64,000 nucleotides of DNA from NCBI RefSeq assembly GCF_001315015.1, contig NZ_CP012914.1, positions 2,825,001 to 2,889,000 on the forward strand, written 5' to 3'. Shown here one piece after another: positions 54,428 through 62,619 of this stretch. Source of the DNA: Azospirillum brasilense (GTDB lineage Bacteria; Pseudomonadota; Alphaproteobacteria; Azospirillales; Azospirillaceae). Made by a program: the position numbers and the translations under genes. The stretch's first letter is position 1; each line of letters starts with the position of its first letter. The notes under the pieces were generated by a model. It did not search any database, was not told where the DNA came from, and worked only from the letters and a program-made list of their open reading frames with translations.

Positions 54428-55371
54428 GCCGTCACCCGCGGGCGCGGGTCGATGGCGGCGCAGGCGATGTCGACCAGCGCGTTGACCGCCACCACCGTGA
54501 CCGCCAGCAGCACGACGACGCTCTGCACCACGATCAGGTCGTGCTGGCCGATGGCCTGATAGAGCAGCCGGCCCAGCCCCGGCAGGGTGAAGACGTTCTC
54601 CACCACCACCGCCCCGGCGACGAGGAAAGAGAATTGCAGGCCGAGGATGGTGGCGACGGGGATCAGCGCGTTGGGCAGCACGTGGCGCCGCAGGACCACG
54701 CGGCGCGGCAGGCCCTTGGCGACCGCGGTGCGCACATACTCCTCGCGCAGCGTGTCGAGCGCCGCGGTGCGGGTGATGCGCGCCAGGATCGCCGCCTCCG
54801 GCAGGGCCAGCGCCACGGCGGGCAGCAGCAGCGCCTTCAGCGCCGGCGCCGCCCCGGCCTCCCACCCCGGAAAGCCGCCGGCGGAGAACCAGCCCAGCCG
54901 CACGGAGAACAGCAGGATCAACAGGATGGCGAACCAGAAGCCGGGCACCGCGATGCCCATCTGCCCGAAGGCCATGACCGCCCAGTCCCCCGCCCGCCCC
55001 TGCCGCCCGGCGGCGAACAGGCCGAGCGGGATGGCGATGCCCGCCGAGAGGAGCAGCGCCAGCCCGGCCAGCGGCAGGGTGATGGCCAGCCGGTCCGCGA
55101 CCAGCCCGGCGACCGGGCGCGCGTAGGTCAGGCTGGTCCCGAAATCCCCATGCAGCATGCCGCCGACCCAGCCGGCGTAGCGGACGGGCCAGGGCCGGTC
55201 AAGCCCCATCTGGGCGCGCAGGGCGGCCACCGCCTCCGGCTGCGCGCTGGTGCCCAGCATGACCAGGGCGGGGTCGCCCGGGATCGCCTCCAGCACGGCG
55301 AAGACCACCAGCGTGGCCAGCCACGCCGTCAGCGCCAGGGTCAGCAGACGGCGCACCAGGAAGGCGAGCAC
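54424..55371 (-). CDS. Peptide/nickel-type ABC permease, DppB-like
   Basis: The 315-residue permease of normal DppB length has an N-terminal helix (LVRRLLTLALTAWLATLVVF), the large periplasmic loop with MLGTSAQPEAVAALRAQMGL, the EAA loop EYVRTAVAKGLPRRVVLRRH followed by VLPNALIPV and a C-terminal AIDPRPRVTA. It is the middle gene of binding protein-permease-permease. Compared with the short DppB-like protein at 27.7 kb it keeps the periplasmic loop. Confidence 0.92.
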   Translation of the reverse strand: MLAFLVRRLLTLALTAWLATLVVFAVLEAIPGDPALVMLGTSAQPEAVAALRAQMGLDRPWPVRYAGWVGGMLHGDFGTSLTYARPVAGLVADRLAITLPLAGLALLLSAGIAIPLGLFAAGRQGRAGDWAVMAFGQMGIAVPGFWFAILLILLFSVRLGWFSAGGFPGWEAGAAPALKALLLPAVALALPEAAILARITRTAALDTLREEYVRTAVAKGLPRRVVLRRHVLPNALIPVATILGLQFSFLVAGAVVVENVFTLPGLGRLLYQAIGQHDLIVVQSVVVLLAVTVVAVNALVDIACAAIDPRPRVTA

Positions 55372-55411
55372 GCGGGTCAGCCCCCGCTGGGTCCGGTCCG
55401 GCCGCGCCGGA

Positions 55412-56923
55412 TCACTTCCACCGGACGCCCGTCACGTCGTTGGCCTGGATCGGGCGGTTGACCCACATGCCCTGCACCGCCGACTTCTGCACGGTGGCCG
55501 ATGGCAGCATGAAGAGGAAGCCGTTCACCGCGTCCTCGGCCAGAATACGCTGCTGCTCACCGTAGAGGGCGTTGCGCTTGGCAGGGTCCTGGGTGCGGTC
55601 CAGCTCCGCCCCCACGGCGTTGAAGCGCTCGCTTTGGTAGTTGAAGTAGTAGTCGGGGCGCCCGTAGATGTCGATGTCCAGCGGCTCCGTGTGGGCGATC
55701 AGGGTCAGGTCGTAATCCTTGCCCTTGAACACCTTCTCCAGCCAGGGCGCCCATTCCATCGGCTCGACCGTCACGCGGATGCCGACCTCGGCCAGCATGG
55801 CGGCGATCAGCTCGCCGGAGCGGCGGGCGTAGATCGGCGGCGGCAGGCGCAGCGTCGTCGCGAACCCGTCCGGAAGCCCGGCCTCGGCGAGCAGCGCCTT
55901 GGCCTTGTCCGGGTCATAGGGGTAGAGGCCGGTCAGGTCGACGTAGCCGGCGCGGTGCGGCGGGAAGTGGCTGCCGATGGCCGCCCCGTTGCCGAACAGC
56001 ACGCCGTCGATCAGCGTCTTGCGGTCGATGGCGTGGGCCATGGCCCGGCGCACCCGCACATCGTCAAAGGGCTTGCGGGCGTTGTTGGTGCCGAGGATCG
56101 TCTCCCCCTCCGTCGTGCCGACCATGACGGTGAAGGCCCCGTCGTCGCGGAACTGGGGCAGCGCCTCGTAAGTGTCGAACTGCGGGAAACTGTCGATGTC
56201 GCCGGCCTTCAGCGCGGCGACCTGGGCCGCCGGGTCGTTGATGAAGCGGAAGGTCACGCGCTCCAGCGCCGGCTTCGGCCCGTCATAGTCGGGGTTGCGC
56301 ACCAGCACCACCCGGTCGCCGGCCACCCAGCGCTCGAACTTGAAGGGGCCGGTGCCGACCGGGGTCTGCTTGTTGGCGCCCGCCGATTCCGGCGCGACGA
56401 TGGCGGCGTCCCCCGACGCCATGTGGAAGAGGAACAGCCCGTCCGGCCGAGACAGGGTGACCACCACGGTCCGCGCGTCGGGCGCCTCGACACCGGCGAT
56501 GGCGGCGAAATAGCCCTTCTGCGCGTTGACCGACTCGGCGCCTCGCGCGCGGTCGAGCGAGAACTTCACGTCCGCCGAATCGGCGTCGCTGCCGTCGTGG
56601 AACTTCGCCCCCTTGCGCAGGTGGAAGGTGTAGGTCAGCCCGTCCGCCGACACCTCCCATTTTTCGGCGAAGCCCGGCACCACCTTGCCTTCGGCGTCGA
56701 TGCGCGTCAGCGGCTCGAACAGGTTGGCGTAGGTCACCTCGTCGATGGCCGCGGCCGCCCCCGCGGTGGGGTCGAGGTGCGGCGGCTCCAGCCGCATCCC
56801 GACCACCAGATCCGTGCGGGGGGCCGCCTGCGCGAGGACCGGACCGGCGGCCAGCGCGCCGGCCAGCCCGAGGACCGCTCCCATGGTGACGGCGAGCGCG
56901 GCGCGCCTCTGGCGGTTCGGCAT
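55412..56923 (-). CDS. Periplasmic substrate-binding protein of a peptide-type ABC transporter
   Basis: The 503-residue SBP_bac_5 protein has a signal peptide MPNRQRRAALAVTMGAVLGLA cut near VLAQA (about 33). The family motifs LRKGAKFHDGSDADSADVKF, NNARKPFDDVRVRRAMAHAI and YPYDPDKAKALLAEAGLP are present. It starts the operon, and the two permeases follow. The ligand could be peptides, opines or glycosides. The neighbouring creatininase-family gene on the same strand upstream might belong to a related uptake and breakdown unit. Confidence 0.9.
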   Translation of the reverse strand: MPNRQRRAALAVTMGAVLGLAGALAAGPVLAQAAPRTDLVVGMRLEPPHLDPTAGAAAAIDEVTYANLFEPLTRIDAEGKVVPGFAEKWEVSADGLTYTFHLRKGAKFHDGSDADSADVKFSLDRARGAESVNAQKGYFAAIAGVEAPDARTVVVTLSRPDGLFLFHMASGDAAIVAPESAGANKQTPVGTGPFKFERWVAGDRVVLVRNPDYDGPKPALERVTFRFINDPAAQVAALKAGDIDSFPQFDTYEALPQFRDDGAFTVMVGTTEGETILGTNNARKPFDDVRVRRAMAHAIDRKTLIDGVLFGNGAAIGSHFPPHRAGYVDLTGLYPYDPDKAKALLAEAGLPDGFATTLRLPPPIYARRSGELIAAMLAEVGIRVTVEPMEWAPWLEKVFKGKDYDLTLIAHTEPLDIDIYGRPDYYFNYQSERFNAVGAELDRTQDPAKRNALYGEQQRILAEDAVNGFLFMLPSATVQKSAVQGMWVNRPIQANDVTGVRWK

Positions 56924-57011
56924 GACGGCTGTTTCCCCCAATCGTTGTCTCGGCGCGGGATGATGCGGTGAAGCCCCGCCCGAGTTCAAGACCGCAGGCA
57001 GGCTTTTCCGC

Positions 57012-57758
57012 TCACGCCTCCGCCAGGAAGGAGCCGTACTGGCGGGAAATCGCCTCCACCGCCGTGTCGAACAGCCGCTTGCCGTGCTCCGGCGAGGCAA
57101 GGCCGGGGGCGGAGCCGATGCGCCCGTCCGGGTGGCGGCGGCGGAAGTCACGGGCGTCGTAGAAGCCGCCGGGCGACGCGGTCTCCGGGTCCATCGCCGC
57201 CGTCTTGATCGACTCGGGATAGGCGTACTGGGTCAGCGACACCTCGCTGGGCGTGGCGTGGGAGCCCTCCTTGCCGCCGAACAGTTCCCGCGACAAGCGC
57301 CCGATCTCCTGGTTCTCCCACCAGTTGACCAGGGTGCAGCGCAGCTCCGGCGCCTGCCGACCGCGCAGGGCGCGGTTCTCCGCGTAGATCTCGTAGAAAG
57401 CGGCGCGGACCGACGCGACGTTGCCGCCATGGCCGTTGATGAAGAAGAATCGCTCGAACCCATGCTCGGCCAGCGACATCACATAGTCGCGCAGCAGGGC
57501 GATCAGGGTGGAGGGCTTCAGCGTCATGGAACCGGCGAAATCCATGTGATGCACGGCCATGCCCACCGGGATGGTCGGCCCGACCATGGCCCCGGTGGCG
57601 TCGCCGACGCCGCGGGCCACGACCTCGGCGCAGATGGCGTCGGTGCCGATCAGGCCGTTCGGCCCATGCTGCTCGGTGGAGCCGATGGGCAAGATGATGC
57701 CCTTGGAGGTCTTCAGGTAGGCCTCGGCCTCGGCCCAGGTGCTGAGAAGAAGCTGCAC
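57012..57758 (-). CDS. Creatininase-family amidohydrolase
   Basis: The 248-residue metal-dependent amidohydrolase of the creatininase/creatinine amidohydrolase family has the ligand motifs LPIGSTEQHGPNGLIGTD (Glu, His, Asp), HHMDFAGS and FFINGHGGNVASVRAAF (His/Asn). Relatives hydrolyse creatinine or act in cofactor and pyrimidine breakdown. The start is GTG 57758 with AGGG upstream. It lies upstream of the ABC operon in the same direction by about 90 bp and could be co-transcribed, making the transporter a candidate supplier of its substrate. Confidence 0.88.
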   Translation of the reverse strand: MQLLLSTWAEAEAYLKTSKGIILPIGSTEQHGPNGLIGTDAICAEVVARGVGDATGAMVGPTIPVGMAVHHMDFAGSMTLKPSTLIALLRDYVMSLAEHGFERFFFINGHGGNVASVRAAFYEIYAENRALRGRQAPELRCTLVNWWENQEIGRLSRELFGGKEGSHATPSEVSLTQYAYPESIKTAAMDPETASPGGFYDARDFRRRHPDGRIGSAPGLASPEHGKRLFDTAVEAISRQYGSFLAEA

Positions 57759-57886
57759 GGTCTCTGACCCTTGCTGTGTGTTGTGTGCTCTGGGAGGAAG
57801 TGTAGGGCAGCACCGTCCGCCGCCCAAGGCCGCTCGGCCGCAGGACGGCCCTGCGCCGCCCGGGGCGCTGGCATTTTCCATCGGAC

Positions 57887-57957
57887 GACCATGCAGTCGC
57901 GTGCATCTCCCACGGCATGGCGTCTGGAATGGTTGCGCGGGTCAACACGGTTGCGCT
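57887..57957 (+). pseudogene. Diverged copy of the comM promoter region and first codons
   Basis: GACCATGCAGTCGCGTG (57887-57903) matches GACCATACAATCGCGTG at 59659 in 15 of 17 bases. At an identical 42-bp distance ATG 57929 opens MVARVNTVALRY then stop, against [14 protein letters not shown] at 59701. Most differences in the coding part are at third positions. This is a homologous 5' end of comM left beside the creatininase gene. The likeliest reading is an insertion between two comM 5' ends. Confidence 0.85.
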
Positions 57958-58043
57958 CCGGTATTAGGCAGCAAAGTCACAAAGTTTTTTGTTGGTAAGC
58001 GAACATTTATCTCGTGTCTCTGCGAACGCCGTTCACGGTACGT

Positions 58044-58059
58044 ATAAAGAATTCTTTAT
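58044..58059. repeat. 16-bp perfect palindrome
   Basis: ATAAAGAATTCTTTAT reads the same on both strands. It sits near the left edge of the AT-richer segment, about 100 bp from the comM-like fragment; a possible binding or recombination site. Confidence 0.5.
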
Positions 58060-58183
58060 GTCGCAGCCGGAAGCGCGTTGACGCCGAGTCGCACATGACT
58101 CACACTGAGCGGAAGAGCGGCAGTGACCGCTCAGTTAAAGACCTTGCTTCCTAAAAGCTGAACTCCAACTGCCTCGGCAGCGA

Positions 58184-58214
58184 ACGCCAGTGAGAGCAAA
58201 CGCTCTCCTGGCGT
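58184..58214. repeat. Stem-loop
   Basis: ACGCCA and GAGAGC (58184-58197) pair with GCTCTC and TGGCGT (58202-58214), giving a 12-bp stem interrupted by one internal mismatch. It is part of a run of hairpins in the non-coding segment. Confidence 0.5.
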
Positions 58215-59127
58215 CCGAGCCTACGGCGCTGATAGGCGCGAACGCGCACGACCTTAGGCCGGCTCGATGTAGCCATCTCAGTCCTCCTTTAGCCAAAGCC
58301 GTGTTTGGGACACGGCGCCCTGAAACGCGACCGCGCGTCCGGCTTTCAACGCGCATGGCTTCCAGGGGGAAAAAGAGGCGGTCACTGCCGAAGGAATGTT
58401 CATTCAGCTGAGGACAAGAGTCAACACTCTGGGTGGAGGTGGTTACTGCGCCACATCCCGCCGCGCGCTTTTATGGAATTGCTTTTCAAGCATGGAGCGA
58501 TTTCCCCCGTAGAGGGCAAGGCTCCGCATTCGCATGGCGATTAAGTCATCAGACCCGAGTCGCGGCATATCCCATCCCCAGTAAGGCAAACGGCGGAAAT
58601 TGGTCTAGACCGCGTTTTGATATCGGCTGAGCAAGCGGATATTTTTTGCGTTTAGAGAAGCTATGGCATCAAGCAAGATGGCGTGCGATTTTTAAAAACG
58701 TAGTACCATATCTGTGCCTGCCATTCTTGGCGCAATCATTTATAGATATGATAAGTTATTGATTTTATAAGGATTTTCTTGACTGGTCTGAAACCAGGGC
58801 AGACCGCCAGCGGGGCGAGAATGTTAGCACATATTGTAGGCCGGCGCCGGCGCCCATACAGAGAGTAGCGCGCGATGGTCGCGAGACACTCTTGACATGC
58901 GAAGCCGGAAGGGTTTTTGTGAGTACATGCAACATCAACAGCGACTTAGATCGCTTCGCCATGCGCCTTTGCGCTACGGCCAAATCCCCTACTCAACTAC
59001 GGAGGCCATCACGCCATAAATCCGTCCAGCGCACGAAGCGTAGCTAGCGGAGCAGCTACGTGGACACTCCCCGATCATGGTGTACCACCACCGAAGACCG
59101 GGGAGAGCCACTTGGGAAATAACCGCG

Positions 59128-59213
59128 GCACTTGATCCTGACGCGGCGCGTGCTTTCTGCAAAAAGCGGTATTACGCTAACGCACTCGCTTGCCTTTTTC
59201 AAGGGTCAAGTGC
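59128..59213 (+). other. Nested inverted repeat leader
   Basis: GCACTTGATCC (59128-59138) pairs with GGGTCAAGTGC (59203-59213), and AAAAAG pairs with CTTTTT inside. The element ends 30 bp before the small helix-turn-helix gene and could be a structured leader, an operator or a terminus of a mobile segment. Confidence 0.5.
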
Positions 59214-59242
59214 TTCTCACCTGATTTCGAGGAGCACAAAGA

Positions 59243-59437
59243 ATGAACCTGCATAGCCCGCGTTCCGCCAACTTCATGAAGGCCTGTTATGTCTTGTGGC
59301 TAATTGAAGTCGAGCGGACGACTCAGACAGAAGCTGCTATCCAAGTCGGGCTTAATGTTGGGACGGTAAACCACATTGTTCACGGGCGACGCTTCAAGAA
59401 CGCACGCCCGATCTGCCCGCCTCGCTTTTATCAATAA
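59243..59437 (+). CDS. 64-residue helix-turn-helix-like small protein
   Basis: The ATG follows GAGGAG at good distance. The product has a helix ([18 protein letters not shown]) and an HTH-like pattern [20 protein letters not shown] followed by [10 protein letters not shown], the form of a small DNA-binding recruiter or excisionase-like protein. No family name can be given. Its codon use (many A/T third positions) fits the surrounding AT-richer DNA rather than the chromosome, so it was probably acquired with it. Confidence 0.55.
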   Translation: MNLHSPRSANFMKACYVLWLIEVERTTQTEAAIQVGLNVGTVNHIVHGRRFKNARPICPPRFYQ

Positions 59438-59700
59438 GTGGGGAGCTACTCGTGCGGATCGGCCATGCCTTCGGGCGGGTCGATCCGCACCGTTGTGAAG
59501 CCGATGGCAGATATCCGGCGTGTCCTGAAAATCCATGTTCCGAGTTGGCTGTGGGACATCGCATCGGACAGGACGGACGAGAAAGCCGAATAGATTCTAT
59601 GCAGTTTCCTGTTCCACCCCGCTCACGTAACGCGTTTTCCTGGCAAATAACCGCTTATGACCATACAATCGCGTGTTATTTGACGGGGGTGTCGTCTGGC

Positions 59701-60912
59701 ATGGTTGCGCGGATCAACACCGTTGCGTTCCAGGGCATCGAGGTTCTGGACATCGACGTTCAGGTGCAGATGTCCGGCGGCATCGTCGCCTTCACCGTGG
59801 TCGGCCTGCCCGACAAGGCGGTGGCGGAAAGCCGGGAGCGGGTGCGGGCGGCGCTGCACGCGCTCGGCCTCGCCCTGCCGGCCAAGCGGATCACCGTCAA
59901 CCTCGCTCCGGCGGACGTGCTGAAGGAGGGCAGCCATTTCGACCTGCCCATCGCGCTCGCCCTGCTGACCGTCATGGGCGTTCTGCCCGACCTGGAGATG
60001 AGCCGCTATTGCGCGCTGGGCGAGCTGGCGCTGGACGGGGCGCTGACCCCGGTGGCCGGGGTGCTGCCGGCGGCGATCAACGCGCTGGCCCACGACCGTG
60101 GGCTGATCTGCCCGGAGGCCTGCGGCGGCGAGGCCGCCTGGGCGGGCGAGGGGCTGGACGTTCTGGCACCCGCGACGCTGCTGGCGCTCATCAACCATTT
60201 CCGCGGCCAGCAGGTGCTGACCCGCCCCCGCCCGCGCATCCAGGAGAGCGCCGCAGCGCCGCTCGACCTGCGCGACGTGAAGGGCAACGAGACGGCCAAG
60301 CGCGCGCTGGAGGTTGCCGCCGCCGGATCGCACAATCTGCTGATGATCGGGCCGCCCGGCTCCGGCAAGTCGATGCTGGCGGCGCGGCTGCCGGGGCTTC
60401 TGCCGCCGCTCGATCCGGCTGAGGCGCTGGAGGTGTCGATGATCCACAGCGTCGCCGGGCTGCTGGAGGGTGGCAAACTGCTGCGCCAGCGCCCCTACCG
60501 GTCGCCGCACCAGTCGGCCAGCCTACCCGCCCTGGTCGGTGGCGGATCGCGCGCCAAGCCGGGGGAAATTTCGCTGGCCCACAAGGGCGTTCTGTTTCTC
60601 GACGAATTGCCTGAGTTCCCGCGCGGCACGCTGGAGGCGCTGCGCCAGCCGCTGGAGACCGGCAAGGCCGTCGTCAGCCGGGTGAACCACCATGTGACCT
60701 ACCCGGCGCGGGTGCAGTTGATCGCCGCGATGAACCCCTGCCGCTGCGGGCATCTCGACGACCCGTCGCTGGCCTGCGCCCGCGCGCCGAAATGCGCCGC
60801 CGACTACCAGTCGAAGATCAGCGGGCCGCTGTTCGACCGCATCGACCTGCACATCTGTGAAATCCAGCCAAAAACTGGACTCGTCAGCGAAAATCCGGAC
60901 CAGTTCGGCTAA
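59701..60912 (+). pseudogene. comM: Truncated comM (YifB family Mg-chelatase-like ATPase)
   Basis: ComM is a helicase-like AAA+ ring that helps DNA integrate by branch migration in natural transformation. The N-terminal Lon-like/ChlI part ([55 protein letters not shown]) and the ATPase core with Walker A GPPGSGKS (about 217-224) and [20 protein letters not shown] are intact. The native sequence stops at IDLHI (about residue 385); the last 18 codons and the stop come from an insertion-sequence-like end beginning at 60856. The C-terminal about 115 residues are missing. Real ATG 59701; an in-frame ATG at 59452 lies in foreign-looking DNA. Confidence 0.9.
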
Positions 60913-60930
60913 ACCTTGGACTCGTTCACG
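60856..60930 (+). mobile_element. Insertion-sequence-like end A
   Basis: It begins TGTGAAATCCAGCC and contains repeated CTGGACTCGT, CCGGACCAG and CTTGGACTCGT units. It cuts comM. A similar sequence in the same orientation begins at 62416. Repeated GGAC(T/C) units are typical of multi-site transposon ends, for example the IS21 class; the family assignment is uncertain. Confidence 0.6.
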
Positions 60931-61102
60931 ACCAGTCGGTGCCCTTGGGCACGGTGTAGAGCAGCAGGGACCCGATCGTCGGTGTCCTGAGGTAAAAGCT
61001 CCTCCGGTCAATGGCAGAGCTTCGGTGCGTTGTGAGGCCCGACGTGGTCCTCGTCGAGGTCCGGGCCACGGCGAAGCGTCAACGGGGTGTCATGGCGGAG
61101 CC

Positions 61103-61456
61103 TCACGGCCGCCGCAGCCGCCCCTGTGCCAACGCCTCCACTTGCCGCACCGCAATCTCCAGGTCAGCGTCGGCGAGCCGGTCGGCGAGGGCGAGCAAAC
61201 GGGCGCGCAGCTCCGCGCGCCGGGACGACACCGTCGCCGCGCCCACCTCCTCGAACAAGCTGCCGAGCGGCAGGTCGAGCACGCGGCCCAGCTGCTCCAA
61301 CGTGTCCAGGCCGGGGAAGGCCCTGCCGCGCTCAAGGTTCGACACGGTCTCGACGGTGCGGGCGATGGCCTCGGCGACCTGCTCCTGGGTCAGGTTGAGG
61401 GCCAGGCGGCGGGCGCGCAGCCGCACGCCGAGAAGTTGCTTCAGGTCTTGCGCCAT
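61103..61456 (-). CDS. XRE-family transcriptional regulator
   Basis: The 117-residue protein has a clear helix-turn-helix (LRARRLALNLTQEQVAEAIA, then TVETVSNLERGRAFPGLDTL, about residues 12-52). A leucine-rich helical C-terminus is suited to dimerisation. It is divergent from the small protein at 61608, and the 150-bp space between has the inverted repeats TGACC-ATA-GGGTCA and TTTTCGG...CCCGAAAA, likely its operators. It lies in the segment between two insertion-sequence ends and may be a cargo or control gene of that element. Confidence 0.85.
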   Translation of the reverse strand: MAQDLKQLLGVRLRARRLALNLTQEQVAEAIARTVETVSNLERGRAFPGLDTLEQLGRVLDLPLGSLFEEVGAATVSSRRAELRARLLALADRLADADLEIAVRQVEALAQGRLRRP

Positions 61457-61486
61457 AACCCGAACTGTCCTTTCGGGCACGGCGCT

Positions 61487-61530
61487 TGACCATAGGGTCA
61501 ATTTTCGGCTTATGTTCAAAACCCGAAAAT
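61487..61530. promoter_or_regulatory. Inverted-repeat operator in the divergent promoter region
   Basis: TGACC-ATA-GGGTCA, then TTTTCGG...CCCGAAAA across about 25 bp between the XRE regulator and the small ORF. Two symmetric sites within 40 bp fit autoregulation by the XRE protein. Confidence 0.55.
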
Positions 61531-61607
61531 GAAGGTCGGGGCAGCGGCTCCCGCGTGCATCGCTCGCCGGGCGATCCCGCTTGCCCGTACAGGAGGCTCG
61601 GAGCGGC

Positions 61608-61868
61608 ATGATGGTGGCGGAACAGTTTCAGGCAGCCTGGGACCAGACGTTGGCGTGGCTGAAGGGCAGCGGCCGGTCGGCCTGGGACGGGTATGAGGTT
61701 GGGCAACTGTTGCAGCGGGCCGGGGTCAAATACAATTGGCGCCTGATCGCGCGAACGGGCGATACCAACGAACGCGAGTGGCGAGAAGCTCAGATGGCGT
61801 GGGTCGGCAAACTTTCGGATCTCGGTGCCCCCGAAAGCCTGCTCGCGAGCGTTCGGGCGGTCGAGTGA
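61608..61868 (+). CDS. 86-residue hypothetical protein
   Basis: AGGAGG precedes ATG 61608 at 11 bp. The product (MMVAEQFQAAWDQTLAWLKG and LLQRAGVKYNWRLIARTGDT) is amphipathic and mostly helical; no family recognised. It is divergent from an XRE regulator across a symmetric operator, an arrangement shared with toxin-antitoxin modules and phage-like switches, but no toxin motif is visible. Confidence 0.6.
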   Translation: MMVAEQFQAAWDQTLAWLKGSGRSAWDGYEVGQLLQRAGVKYNWRLIARTGDTNEREWREAQMAWVGKLSDLGAPESLLASVRAVE

Positions 61869-61960
61869 GGCACTGCGACCAAGGCCGCAGCCCCCGGCAG
61901 CGGGACGGCGCTCTTCGGGAGGCGCCGCGGTTGGATCACGGTTTGGAGGGGAGAGCGCGA

Positions 61961-62380
61961 ATGAGCCGAACGCCCACACGCCCGGTCATCCACCGTTTGG
62001 CAACGGTCAAGCCCTCGCCCGCCGAGCGCGACCGCTGGCTTCCGCACGCCCGGCGGCATGGCTTGTCCCTGCCGGAGTACCTGCGGCTGATCGGGACGCG
62101 CACCGCCGCGCCGGCGACCGCCCCCGCCATTCCGGCGAATCGGTTCGTCGTCATGCTGCCCGGCCGCCAACTGCGCCGCCGCCTCCGGCGCGTGCTGGAC
62201 TTGGCGCGGGTGCAACGCCGCCCCGTTCTTCTCCGCGGCTCGCCCAGCCCAAGAATCGGTCGGCGCATCCGGAGCCACCGGCTCACCCCCTTCCAGCCGC
62301 GCTTCCGCGACCACTACGCCGTCCTGCCGATCCCGCCGCTGCCGCACCACCGGCGTCCGCTGCGGCCCTCGGCGCCGTGA
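61961..62380 (+). CDS. MobC-like mobilisation accessory protein (tentative)
   Basis: GGAGGGGAGAG precedes ATG 61961. The first about 50 residues (VKPSPAERDRWLPHARRHGL and SLPEYLRLIGTRTAAP) resemble the RHH/MobC start of plasmid mobilisation proteins, where SPAERxRW...LSLxEYLR is usual. The rest is a strongly basic Arg/Pro-rich tail without a recognised domain. No relaxase gene is present, so any mobilisation role is uncertain. It ends 35 bp before insertion-sequence end B. Confidence 0.5.
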   Translation: MSRTPTRPVIHRLATVKPSPAERDRWLPHARRHGLSLPEYLRLIGTRTAAPATAPAIPANRFVVMLPGRQLRRRLRRVLDLARVQRRPVLLRGSPSPRIGRRIRSHRLTPFQPRFRDHYAVLPIPPLPHHRRPLRPSAP

Positions 62381-62415
62381 GGGTCACCACCCGGACCGAG
62401 ATCTCTGGAAGGTTC

Positions 62416-62486
62416 TGTGACATCCAGCCCCAAATGGACTCGTCGCCGATAAGCTGGACCGGAGCGGCAAAGGCTTGGTTCGTTCG
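62416..62486 (+). mobile_element. Insertion-sequence-like end B
   Basis: TGTGACATCCAGCCCCAAATGG... lines up with end A (60856) over about 70 bp with the GGACTCGTC and GCTGGACCGG units shared, in the same orientation. The 1.56 kb between A and B therefore lies between two like-oriented ends. Confidence 0.6.
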
Positions 62487-62619
62487 GTGCTGTGCCAGGC
62501 GCTGCGGAGAAGGCGTTGGACAGCGGGCACGGACGGTCCGGCAACACCGCCGGTCGGTTGCAAGGTCCGAGGGCCGGTCTGGTCGGGCTGTGAAAGGGAA
62601 TGCTGGGATGGCCCCAAGT

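Larger units (their letters stand above)
57958..59230. other. AT-richer, hairpin-rich accessory segment without recognised genes
   Basis: About 1.27 kb where base use changes sharply from the GC-rich chromosome, most AT-rich at 58620-58780. It contains a perfect 16-bp palindrome (58044-58059), a 9-bp inverted repeat ACTGAGCGG/CCGCTCAGT (58104-58135), a stem-loop at 58184-58214 and the CGTAGCT/AGCTACG repeat (59039-59060). Open frames here are short and have no family match. It may be a decayed mobile segment or hold structured RNA. Confidence 0.6.

Noticed and set aside
58135..58356. Minus-strand 73-residue frame in the AT-richer segment
   Set aside because: No family match, start without ribosome-binding site, and overlap with strong hairpins; treated as non-coding.
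58765..58983. Minus-strand 72-residue frame in the AT-richer segment
   Set aside because: No domain or ribosome-binding site support; its composition gives no recognisable protein pattern.
59452..59700. N-terminal extension of comM from ATG 59452
   Set aside because: The extra residues are encoded by foreign-looking sequence and do not match the ComM family, which starts at the [12 protein letters not shown] position.
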